From Cyclospora cayetanensis (Eukaryota > Apicomplexa > Conoidasida > Eucoccidiorida > Eimeriidae), in assembly GCF_002999335.1 (NCBI RefSeq), contig NW_020312752.1:124001-188000 (forward strand): DNA of 64,000 nucleotides, written 5' to 3'. Numbering within the stretch: the stretch's first letter is position 1; each line of letters opens with the position of its first letter. Both the position numbers and the translations under genes were made by a program. Shown here one piece after another: positions 45,681 through 57,100 of the stretch. Under the pieces are notes generated by a model. The model saw only the letters and a program-made list of their open reading frames with translations. It did not search any database and had not been told where the DNA came from.

Positions 45681-48600
45681 TCAGTCTCCAAATTCCATGC
45701 TGTCAGGGTCGGCGCTGGCACTGCCGGCAGGCATCGGCGGTGGGGGCATCGATGGAGCGGAAGGTGGAGGAATAGAAGGCGGCATTGGGCCTCCTGGGGG
45801 GCCCCCAGGAGGGACTCCCGGGGCACTCTGATGATTGCCCATAGGAACTCCAGTACCCTGGGGCATCTGCTGCTGCCACTGGCCGCCATTTGACGTCGGA
45901 GTATATCCCATCGAGGGGGCCATGGGTCCTCCCCACATGCCTGAGGAGCGAACCGGCCCATACATAACGACGAAAAGGATGAAATATACGAAGGGCTCCC
46001 TGTAACGCTGCCGCTTAGCAGGAGTCCCTCATATACAGCGCACATGAGGAAGACAAGACAGGTTAAAGACTGCACCGCTTAACGGGGCGAATTATTTGGA
46101 GAGAATTCATTATTACGAGCGTGCACTGCAACGCCAGTACAAGATAGTAGCAGGGGGCAACAACGGCAGCCGACAGATAAACAAGGTACAAAAACGCAGG
46201 GCAGCAGCACATAGACATCACACCCATCATTGACATTCCGCCATCGCCACCGAAATGTTGTTGCGCCGGAGGAAAGGGCATCATGGGCTGCATGGGCCAC
46301 GGCATGCCTGATCAGCACAATCCCACAACTTCCAAGGCATAGACTAAGGATGGATACTAGGGCAGCTGATGTGTGTAAAATACGAAAGAATCGTTTTGTA
46401 CGAACGATATGTTCCAGCTCCATGAAGAAAGTGCTGCACTTACCGACCGGAGGGGCACCCATTGGCATCATAGGGGGCCTCATGTGATTTCCTGCCCAGG
46501 GCATGCCACCGCCCATTGGCATAGCGCCCCCTGCAGGCCCCCCCCACGGTCCACGGGCAGCACCTCCGGGGCCAACTGGCATCATGTTGGAGGGCCCCCC
46601 CATTCTCCCTGATCCTACAACTGCGGGAGGAGGAGGGGGCCGCCCAGCATACGGGGAGGGTGGATAGCCATCTGCGCCGGCAGGAGACATGCCAGGGGGT
46701 GGCGTATACATCTGAGAAGCAGGAGAGGCTCCCACGGGGGTGCGCTGAGGGCCTCCTGGGCCCGGAGGGGGTCTTGGCGCGTCCAAAGCCCCAAGATCCG
46801 ACTTTTCGCCTGTTAGTTCATCCATCATTCTCCTATACTCCTGCAATAAAAAGCAGGCGTCAGATTATACGTAGGGCAGAAGACCGAAGGGTTGCCAAAT
46901 GTGCAGAGAATAAAAAAGACTGGGAAAGGAGACGCAAGCGCGTGAAAGCGGAAGACAACTTTAGTCATTGCCATCCAACGGCGAAGCAGGACTCTTCAAA
47001 AAGGGCTGGACCAGCAGGTCCAAAAGTACTAAACTCTACATAGCCCCACTCAAAGTATTGGCTCTTGGCCTCTCACTGAACGATGCAGTGTCGCTACACT
47101 CCACGATTTTCCGCCTCACCATGTCCATCTTGTGATAGTCTGCGCCGCTCCGATGTGGAGGTCTCTGCCTACCACCTATAGGAGGTGGAGGGGGGGGGCA
47201 GCCACCTGGGGGGCCCCCAGGGGCCCCCGAGCCATCAGGCCGTCTCATTTTGCAGTCCATCGTAACGTGACCCAAGTCCCCACAGATGGCGCAGCGCTGA
47301 AGCACAACGCAGAAGAAGCAGAAAGCTCCCAGGGGAAGGCGATGGAATATGGCGATTACAGCGAGAATATCTAATCTTGCTCGCGAAAACACATTTAACT
47401 AACGACTTGAGTACAGTCGATGCAGCAGAGAAGCCGCAGTGAGTACAACGGCGCATAGTTCTCTAACGAAAAACGGGAGCAGAGCAAGTACATCTACACC
47501 CAAAGCATTTCACAGGACTGCATCCTGACGCATCTTGCCTTGACCCGGTGGCTACGGGCAACCTCTTGCACCAGATTCTCAACACGGCGAAGATTCACAG
47601 GCAAATTTCAGGCGTGCCAAAAACCAAGCACGCTGGCAACTTGAATGGCTCGAGGGTGCCTACCACCTGAGGCTTCTTGAATGGCTGCAGGTCTTGGTTA
47701 TCCGGGCATTCATGTGCTGCGCGCAGTTCAGCCACCACGCAAACGAGAGCGGAAAATAAAGCAGACACTACATTTTCTCCTAGAGTGAAGAAGATAACAA
47801 TACGACGGCGTGCGTCTACTCCGAAGGCGTCCACAGGTTCTTCTATTTAAGGCTTGCACATTTCATTAGACGCCTCTCCCTACTCACCCGAATGTCCCAA
47901 AGCCTGGCAAATGGCGCATCTCCTCTGATCCAAGTCACTGTAGTTGACACCATTAACTAAAGCAAGCTGCTCGAGACCCCGCCGCTTAAACTCCTCGTGT
48001 GCTGGATGGAGGGGGTCCAAGAGGGGCTCTATCAGAGCAACCGCGCGCTAAGCAGAGACAGCCAAAACGAAAGGCAAGCGACATATATGATGAACGTGGA
48101 GGGAAAATAAGAGAGATATCAAGACGAACAAATACTATAGGCGTTTGAAAAGACAAAGTGAGAAAACGAAGGGGAAGGAATCTACACAGAGTTGAATGGC
48201 GAGAGCGCCTGGGTGGTGGGGGCACATTAGTGCCTAGAAAAGGACCAAAAAGGGCATAGGAGGGGAGGACAGTAATAATGAAGGACTCAGTATAGAAGAA
48301 GCAGCAAGGTCACGAAAACTAGACGAAGACACACAATACTGGCAATCCAACACACCTCAACTGCTTCATCTGTGTCCCCTATGATGTGAACGTGCATCGG
48401 CATGGAAGCCTCTTCATCCGTCTGGTGATCCCTCTTCCCTTCTTTCTGTTATACACATAGCAAAACCAAACCTTGCAGAAAACTTTGGAACTCAATGTAA
48501 TGTTGAGGGCCCTACAGAAACAGGAGAGGCGTTCCACGAAGGTGCTGCACCGCAGAAGATGAAGCAAAGCGAAGGCGGGGGGAAAGTATACGGAAAAGAA

Positions 48601-49737
48601 TAAAAGGCGCGGTGTACCTGGGTGCCTCTGCCTCTGACGGAAATGGTGCACCCACTCTCGGCCTCGAGCCGCTTGTGGTTGCAGCCCCTGGGCCCGATAA
48701 TGATACCCATAAAGTTGTAGTCGGGGTACTGACACCGCAAAACACAACAACACAAAGTGCTCACAAATTCAAAAGCACAAAGAGGCTGCAAATACGCTCA
48801 AAAATGCAAATAGAATTGAGAATTACACAGGCAGCATGCAACGACATGGCACGCATCATGACAAACAATAGAGAATCCACAAGTCCTGCTGTATCTCTAC
48901 TTGGCTTTGAAAACAGCGACATCAGATCCTGACCCTTAATCCCCATATTCTGTCTTGCTCCCTGTCTCTGCATTCCTCTTGCCCCTCCCTCTGGAAAAGC
49001 TTGAGGCTGCGTTTTAACTTCGTTGGTTCGTGACTTTCCGCACACCTTTTCATGGGGAAACTCGATTCTTCTTATTTTTTTTGCGGGTCGGAAGTCCGAA
49101 GGTGGGGTAAACCCCTCAAGATTGTTGACCATGAACTCGCATAATCTTTGGACTTCGTTTTGCATTGCAGTCCTCACTCTGACGTCTCTAGTGTTCACCC
49201 TTCCTCCGTTCTTGTCGTATATAGGGGGGGGAGAGGGCGGCCTGATATCGGCATCGAAGAACTCCAGTATTCCGGCATTGAGCTTCCTGTAGAGTTCGTC
49301 AATCCGCTGTTCTCTTAGGAAGCGATCAACTTGGAGAGGAGTCATCCCAATGGGCAGGTCCACGAAGGGAGGAGGAAGAAAAGGCTTGTCCTGGGAATGT
49401 TAGCAACAAGAAACACGTAACAAAAAAAGAAAGCAACAATTTGAATCAGAAACATTGTAGATATCAGGTCAGCATCAAAGCAAGAATACCACATCATTCA
49501 TAAAACTCCGGCTGCAACGAACCACCAAGTATCAACCAGTTAAAAGGGCTATGTATGGAATGGAATCGTAGGAACCCCATTTTGAGGAAGTACTTCTTCT
49601 CGTCTCACATTTTCCGATCCCCATCTGCTTCCATCCGCGCTCTTTTTAGATTTCTCCCATCGGGATTTTCTACCCTTTTCTTTGTGGGTTAGGGCTGCCT
49701 CAAGAGGCACAAGGGCCATCAACTGTTCCATCGACAT
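45681..49737 (-). CDS. SF1: SF1/branchpoint-binding protein (splicing factor 1)
   Basis: Nuclear factor that binds the intron branch point early in spliceosome assembly and contacts the U2AF large subunit. Exons: 49737-49576, 49390-49046, 48728-48618, 48445-48356, 48047-47888, 47716-47667, 47296-47120, 46840-46444, 46307-46224 and 45940-45681, giving 611 residues with phases consistent throughout. Residues 23-40 hold RKSRWEK and GSRWGSE, UHM-ligand-like. Helix-hairpin region 60-165 has [11 protein letters not shown] and NTRDVRVRT, as in SF1. The KH domain at about 165-255 has the GPRG loop at 181-184. QUA2 follows ([14 protein letters not shown]). Two CCHC zinc knuckles are at 280-293 ([14 protein letters not shown]) and 308-321 ([14 protein letters not shown]). 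The C-terminal half is a Pro/Gly/Met-rich tail ending in MEFGD. The exon 1 donor (GTTCCT) is weak and upstream non-coding or short exons are possible, so the N-terminus is the least sure part. Confidence 0.95.
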
Positions 49738-50836
49738 CCTCGCAGCACGTGTGGGGAAATGAGAGAACGAAACGGGGGGGAGAAGTATACTTAAGGGAAA
49801 TAGGACAATACGAGCAATACGCAAAGGAGAGGAAGTGAGGAAAGGAAGGGGAAGAGAAGACACGCAAAAACACAGATATCAGGAAGCAGCGAGGGAGTAG
49901 AGGGAGAAATGCCAAGTACATAAAGATTGATGTGTGGAAGAGAGCCCGGGAAACAGCTATTTGCTGTTCCTGATGTTCAGGAAATGTCTGTGCAAGAGAA
50001 GAAACTACAACTCTTCCCTGCGCTGCGGCCTACGGTAAGCCCCAGAAGTCCAGACACACACTGTGAGCAGTTCAGTAGGCAGACCTCAATAGCATGAACC
50101 GTATATACAAATAGTGGTGATGGGGAAAACTGTGGCTTCCTAGAGGAATGGGCCATAGTAACGCAGCCGCGTACCAGCACGTATCACCCAATGGGCAACA
50201 ACAGAACCCCCGGCGCGAGTCTGAGGCATGAAGTCGAACTGTGCCTAAAAAGAAAAGCAAGGGGGATATTGAATTGAAGAAAATAGGACAGCTGGGGCAC
50301 AGAAGCGATGCTGGCAGCCCCAGGGTGCCATTCAGAAAGATTGAGCGAGGGGCCCCTCTACCACTCTTGCTGCTGCTGTAAGTGCCGTTGCTGCTGCTTA
50401 ATTAATAAGACCTACAGTACAAACTATATGTGGAAATGGACGTTCTCTGGGACTGCTTTTGCTTTGAAAAAAACGCAAGTTGGGGACGGCAGAACAGAAT
50501 GCATGCCAAGATTCTGTACTGGACAGGCATTATCGTTGGCGCAAGTATTCATTTTAGACTCCTATCATGAAAAGCTACGATAACTACTTCCGTACAGCTC
50601 GATTTCGGTCTAGTAGCCGCTGATTTATTCAGAATCTTCTAGGTCCAGGGGAAATACACCAGCCTCCAACGGTTTTTCTGTTCTACCCTCTTCGAGCGCG
50701 GGTCCTGTTTTGGACACATGGAGCGTCTTTCACATTCATTTGTTTTCACATCTTGATTATGTTATTCGTATATGAGAGCAGCAGCTGTACATGCTGTATG
50801 TGCGACTGAGAATATTGTTACCCGCTGGTGCCTTCA
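49738..50836. promoter_or_regulatory. Divergent promoter region between SF1 and WDR83-like gene
   Basis: The two start codons face away from each other across about 1.1 kb with no retroelement between them, so both promoters and 5' leaders must lie here. A minus-strand ATG at 50229 opens a short frame (MPQTRAGGSVVAHW) with a GTGATA donor-like site. It could be an extra upstream SF1 exon. No individual control element was identified. Confidence 0.35.
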
Positions 50837-53467
50837 ATGGAGTGTGATTCAACCAATGAAGGAAATCCTACAGAAAAGGAGCAGATCCACCTGAAATTCG
50901 GGTGTCTGCGCAGCTTTCGTTGTGGCCTGAGCTCCATCAATTGCGTTCGTTTCTTTGGGGATGCTGACCATCTGTTGGCGGCTTCTTCGGATAAAACGGT
51001 TTATCTACTCGGAGCGCAACACGGAATCCTGCACGAGTTTTCAGGTAAAAAGAAAGACGCACAGTATGTATGAAGACTAGCTTCAAGGCCTTTTTAAAAC
51101 CATTTTGAATTTTATCCCGTTCTATTCCATCTGTTGCTGTTTTTCAGTGGAGCACACAGACGCTGTTTCTTGCGTTGGATCCGATAGCTCCCTCACAGAG
51201 CTGTTCCTTTCAGGAGGCTTGGACAGGCGAGGTGAGGTCTCGTCATTGAGTTTCAAACCGTTCATGTTTGTCATTAAAGTTTGATTGCTCGTGGTGTGGG
51301 TCGATCCCACGGAAGGTTGAGGGAGCCCTGCAGTTTCTCTGCATTGCATCTGCCGCAGGCATTTTGTGGGATGTGGCAACTGGAGGAGCAGTGCGCCAGT
51401 TTCCACGAACTTGTGAGGCTTTAAGACTTGTCACTTTTCTTTACCTGTTGCCGCGGACGTAGTGTAACTCCACGAGCGTCTTCTACTCGGTTCCGTGGAA
51501 GGCATCGTCTGTTGCCGGACTCGCGCACTTATCCTTCTGCTTAATTCCTCGTTTCATTTCTCTTTTTCGCGTGTTGAACTTTCCAAATCTACTAATATAT
51601 CGGTCGCCTCCTACGTCTCCAGTGTCCCTTGTTCTTTTTCTTCTCAGCCCCCATCCACGCCTGCCTTCTCCGCCCCTCTCAGAGTCCTTTGAACCGCATT
51701 GCTGCCCTAGGCGATGCTGAGGGCAGCGTCCGTTTGTTTGACGTCAGAAGCAGAGACAACAGATTTGGATACATCCAGGTCTTGAATGACGCAAAGGACG
51801 CCGTCTCAAGGCAAGCAATGACGAAATTAGTTCGTCGGAACAGCCTTCACCACCAAACTCTCAACCTTAAGTCCTATGGTCTCTTTACCCCTAAATTCTG
51901 ATATAGTTACTACACTGTGCCAGAGCGACCTTGGCAATGGATCAGTAAGATCCATGAATAGAATTTAGTGAGTATGGATTGAAGGCCGTAGGCAAGGCAT
52001 CAGGGGGAGAGGGGGATAGGGTCGGATGCAAATATTAAACAGCGGGTCGGCAGGTCGAGTTTAGCTGCGCAGTCACTATGAATACTGCACTGCAGTTAAA
52101 CTCGAAATCTGCGTACTGTTTATGCCATGCAGATGCGGGCAGCTCTCAAGTCCTTATCTTTCAGTGTCCTTGAATGTTCGAAAGCCTATTGAACTTTTTC
52201 GTCCAATGATTTATGTTTCTGTAGAAGTATTGGGAATAACTTCGGTCTGCATCTGTACCTCAAATAATAAAGATGTTTGTGGCTCGGTTATGTACAGCGT
52301 CTGCATTGTTCCTTATGATGCCTCATCTCTTTTATGTGGAGCGGTAGATCAAAATGAATCTAAATGAAGCAAAGGGTGTGCATCCAGGCAATTTTAACAC
52401 ATGCTTTTAAGGTCTCTGCTGCATTTCCTTTTTCAGCGTTTTAGCAACGCAAGACATGCTACTGGTTGCCTCACTTGACGGCTGTATATATACTTACGAC
52501 CTCCGCAAGGGCAAACTGCATGCAGACTGCTACGGCAGTCCAATTACATGGTAAGTGAACGTATAATACAATAAAATTAAGAAGCAGGGTAGCGTGTGTA
52601 AGACACTGTAAGTCTCCGTATTCTGTAGTCGCGTTATGAGCGTTGTTTTGCTGCACCGACCTCTCACTGGTCTCTCATTGTATGGGGTGACCTAGGTGTA
52701 GCCATATTATGTTAGCTACAGCGCTTGCTATCTCCACTCTGCGTCGCACCTCTCTTTCCTCCGTCCACCCCTTCCTTCGTCTGCCAGTATCCTCCTCTTC
52801 CCCCATTGTCGAAGGCATCAACAATGCATCACTAGGTTCTTGACATGATTTCTAAACCTGTAGTGTGCCTATGCGTGTGTCACTCTTCAGCGTGTCTCTG
52901 TCTGCGGATGGAACGGTCTTGTTAATTTCTTGTGTTGACGCAAGTGTACGTTTGATCGAGACCACAAGCGGGGAATGTCTGCATGCGTTTTGGGGACACC
53001 GCCAGACGGCTGATGGGGGCTTACGGCTAAGTAGCGACTTCGTCTCCTCTTCCCTTCCGCTTCCATCCCGCTCAGATGCCGCAACGCTTTTCTCTACAGA
53101 TCTTGAAAGTAGGGCACCAGAGCCCCCCAGGGCCTTCGATGAACTGCTAGAGACGGTGCAGAGGAGCACGCGAACGAAAGGAGGAATTTCGGAGGAACTA
53201 GCATCACAGAGACCATACGCTGTGAGCGGGAGTGAAGACTGTTGCGTGTATTTATGGGATCTTTTGGGAGCTGTTGCTGAAGTAGAGCAAGACGATATGA
53301 AATTGCCGAGCGAGAAAAAGGAAGAAGGGAAGGAAGGAATAGTACAAGAGGAAGTCCATGGGCGGGCGCACGATGCACCCGTCCTGGTGGTCAAGGCCGA
53401 TCATTTATCACAGAGACTCTGCACAGCAGCGACAGATGGAACAGTTAAACTGTGGAGGCAGCTGTGA
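50837..53467 (+). CDS. WDR83/MORG1-like WD40 protein, spliceosome-associated
   Basis: WD40 propeller of the WDR83 family, known as a spliceosome-associated protein and MAPK-module scaffold. Supported exons: 50837-51044, 51148-51231, 51359-about 51412, 51683-51810, 52437-52550 and 52864-53467. A short exon covering a repeat edge between 51412 and 51683 is missing from this model, because I could not choose its sites. Family matches: SSDKTVYLLGAQHG, FLSGGLDRRGILWDVATGG, DGCIYTYDLRKGKLHADCYGSPITC and a final GTVKLWRQL. The exon ending at 51810 uses a GC donor (AAG/GCAAGC) that restores the frame exactly, giving AVSSVLATQD. The last exon carries a long acidic/Lys insert (EKKEEGKEG) and a Ser-rich loop absent from human WDR83. 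The start is the first ATG (50837); 50828 in the same frame is GTG. Confidence 0.88.
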
Positions 53468-54179
53468 GCTGTAGAAGAAATAATGGCCTCAGTCGTCGCG
53501 AATCGACGAAATGTACAGGAAATCCACACTGGTGCACCACAACAAAAGGGTTTTGCTTGTTCAAGGTCTTTGTGAAAGTCTGATGCGAACCACGCATGCA
53601 GGGTAAGAGGAGCAGTGTGGCACTTTCTGTATGCATTCCTTTTGGAGGCTCTCCAACGCTCCGTCCAGGGTCTCTAGAGGGAGATACTCAACCTCCAACT
53701 GAATGCAAAGCCTAGTGTAGTGAAATAGTAGGGCTCCCCCCATTCACTGCGTGCGGCCCTCGGACTTCCCGAGATGAGGGGAGAAAGATAGCTAGGGCGC
53801 TTGGTGCTAGACTCTGTAGCGGGGTCAGGTACACTCAAACACTTTCTACAACTACTTTTGTTTCGCCAAGAATTAAGAATCAGTCGGCCAGTTGGTTTGT
53901 CTGTATGTATATTGCATTTATTACAGAGTGCTCTTAGCTCGATTTAAGATGACGCGATCCTCCTTGCGTGTGAGCTAGATGAGATGCGCAAGTGCTCGGA
54001 GTACGTAGAGGTTTGAGCTACGCCGACCATAGCTGCGTTTCTCCCCTCATCTTAGGAAGTCAGAGGGGTGGGGGAAGGGAAAGTCAGGGTTCGTCTTAGA
54101 AAGCATTCCCTAACTTACCAGCACATAAGTTTGTATTAAGTCTTCTCCTTCCGAAATTTTTTTATGGAGCGTCACAGTT
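53468..54179. other. Intergenic, 3' of the WDR83-like gene
   Basis: No gene. Probably the 3' UTR followed by spacer before the retroelement remnant. Confidence 0.4.
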
Positions 54180-57100
54180 GGTAGCACCGCATGATTCAAT
54201 GCAACTGTTTCCCCTTCATTCACTAGCAGTGGTTGCAGTGGGCTGTCAGGTCCCTCCACAGCAGCTGTCTGGAATCAAACACATTATTTTATAATTCTAT
54301 AATCTCATATCCTTTGGCAGCAGTCTAGTGAGAAAATTCCTTCTGTAGGAAGTTGACGTTGGCCCCATGCCTGTTGGAGGGGTAGAAGCCGGTTTGCAAC
54401 ATGATGAAAATGCAGTATTTTCAGACCTGGTGATACGACACAGCCGATAAAATGTGTACAGACTCATCGATGAGGCTATGCCGATCAAAGAGTATAACGG
54501 CCGTGACCTTGGGCAAGCAGCGGAAGAATTCGCCAGGCGTTTGGACATGCGCCTCACTGAGCATCCCCCGATACAGAGAGGCCACCGCTTCCTACGTCAT
54601 GTCTCTTGGAGGGAGAAGCGCTTAAGTGGTGGCGCTACTTAGGCAGAGTATGTCGTGTGCCTGCAGGGATTTCTACAGCTCAAGCCTGCATACATGCGCT
54701 CAACAAACCATCGATAAATTCCAGGATAAGCTAAATAGCAGAGCTTTGGGGAGATTGAGAAAGCTGAAGCAGCAAAATCTATTAGCAGATCAAAAGATCG
54801 CGAAATTTTCGTTCTACGAAGATACAACACGCACACAACTGCTTCGTCAATGTTGGGTGTACCCGAAGCGTCGTGTCACACGGTTGCAGGAAGGACAGCG
54901 AGTCTCTGATTAGACAAGCGACTGGTGGGGATTCCACTAATGGTAAATTACTTGATGGTATAGGAGCAAATAGCTTTTACCATACGTCTTTGAATGAAAA
55001 TGAGTAGCCAAGTCAGGATTCAGAATCTAGGAATGCTGGGGCTGTGTCAACCCTCGCTAGCCTACAGTATTAGGTGAGCGAAAAAGAACGCCAAAGGGGA
55101 CTCGCGCATCTAAGCAGCCACACACAGCCCATCACCAACGCACCTGCTTTTAAGGAGAGATATCGGATCATATAGGCCGGAACTACGAGCGCATGCAGAA
55201 GGTCAAAGCCTTCTAACGACAAGACTGGGTCCATCGGAAACAGGCTGCGTAACGAGCCAAGAAAGCGCACCTAAGAAGCAGGAAGTACCCCACCTAGGCA
55301 ACGAGAAAGGTGCTACCTAGGGTCGAGCCGCAGTTGGGATCCCATTATTGGTCACTTCTGCGCTGATAAAAGCTCACATTACTCGCCGAGGATTGCTCGT
55401 TACTTGGCACTGGATGTGAGGTGGATCTATTGTTCAAAGAGACTGTGCAATGGTGCAATTTGCCTGTTCACGCTGCAAGCAGTGTATACGATTCAGGTTT
55501 GCTAATGGAAGGAAAAAGGCAAGGGTTGGCAAAGGTGCGGCACTTAAAGGCTACGTCGAGCCAGAGTAGGATCTATTTATCATGGTACGGGACTGTCCGT
55601 TAAACCTGGGCACCATGATGCAATTCTTGGTGTGCCATGGCGAGCACGCTGTCAGCTCTGTGAATTTACCTATAGCAGGACGTGCAAGAAAAAAGCATCT
55701 CCCGATTTCCTTAGCGACATTAATTTTGTCACCGGTGACTGGGTAAGATTCGATGCCCCAACAAACTAAGGCAGAACTCATGCGATTGGCTCAGCGGTGC
55801 AACAATAGGGATATATATATGTCTTATTGGCTTTGCGATTGCTTTCCACGTAGTGCATTCGAGTAAACTCTCTGTCTTAGAACAGGAATAACGGGCAGAT
55901 GCCGAGGTCTCTGGGAATGTGCTCTCTAGTGACGAGCTGCTAGCACGCTGGCCGCCTGCCGGTCGTCCACCGCACCATCTTGAACTAAATTCCGGGCTAG
56001 CTCCAAGCTACACTTTTATTGTCGTAAGCCCATACAGCATGAGGAGGAGACTTAGTGATGGGCGTATCAATCGGCACAGTGCAGGGATCGGCCAGCGCGT
56101 TTCTGCATAGCCCGGTATATTGGTGCCAAAAAAGTGGGCGAAAAGTGGTAAAGTTGCGTTAATTTAAAGCCCCTGAACAGAAAATACCGCGAAGCAGAGG
56201 TCTCGAATGTCGCTTGTTGGCGAATTGCTTGTCAACCCACACGAACCAACAACCTACTCTACATTTGACAGCACAGTCGCAATCTCACAAATTCCTAAAG
56301 ACCCTGACAGCAGGCAGAAAACGGCATTCGACACTAACGGGCTCAAACTCAAGTATACTTGTATGCCGCTTGGGTTTCTCAATATCTTAGCTGAAAAACA
56401 CCGTCAGATTACTCGTAATGTTAATAGGCCTATCAATGTGTAGTCAAAGGCAGTTTGAAGGCTTGGACGACATCTTAGTATGCAGCAGAAACGTTTAAGA
56501 TTACCTATATCACATGAGGCATGCACCTCAGCTATTGCGGGGCAAGCAGTGGTAGTAGATGAAGGCAAGCAAGCATTGGCGTGTCGTAAGACAAATATGC
56601 TGCTGGTAACCATTGTGTTGGCTGCAGTAATTGAGCTAGATTGGGCAAACTTTGAAGCAACCGAGGCATCTCCGGTATCTTTGCACACCTTCAAGGAGGG
56701 TGTGAAGCTCTATGGGCTTGTATCTTAATAGCGGAATTTCAGTTCTGAACCTACTCGAATCGATGCTTTATGAATGCACTTAGAAAATGCAGTCAACCGC
56801 AGCCAAGACACTTACTGGCCGTCTTATGGCTTCTACGATACTCACACTGCCCGACTATGTGTAACATTGGAAATATGTATATATATATGTCAAACAATGC
56901 CAGCGCCGGGCATTATTTCGCCCAACAGGCTACGAGTTCTCCGAAAGCCAAAGTATTGCTTTCTGTGCTCATCTCCTTACCAAACTCGAGCAGCGGAAAC
57001 CAGTGAAGCGGACGAAAGTTTGCGCATTGTGGCAGGGCGTGCAAAAGTGCTGTATTCTTTGTTCGGGTAGAGTGTTACTGCTCAAACCAACCATCAGTCA

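Noticed and set aside
46079..46846. 255-codon continuous reading of the SF1 tail region
   Set aside because: The frame runs through a GTAAGT donor at 46443; after that the sequence loses SF1 character, and the spliced exon 9 restores the Met/Pro-rich tail in phase.
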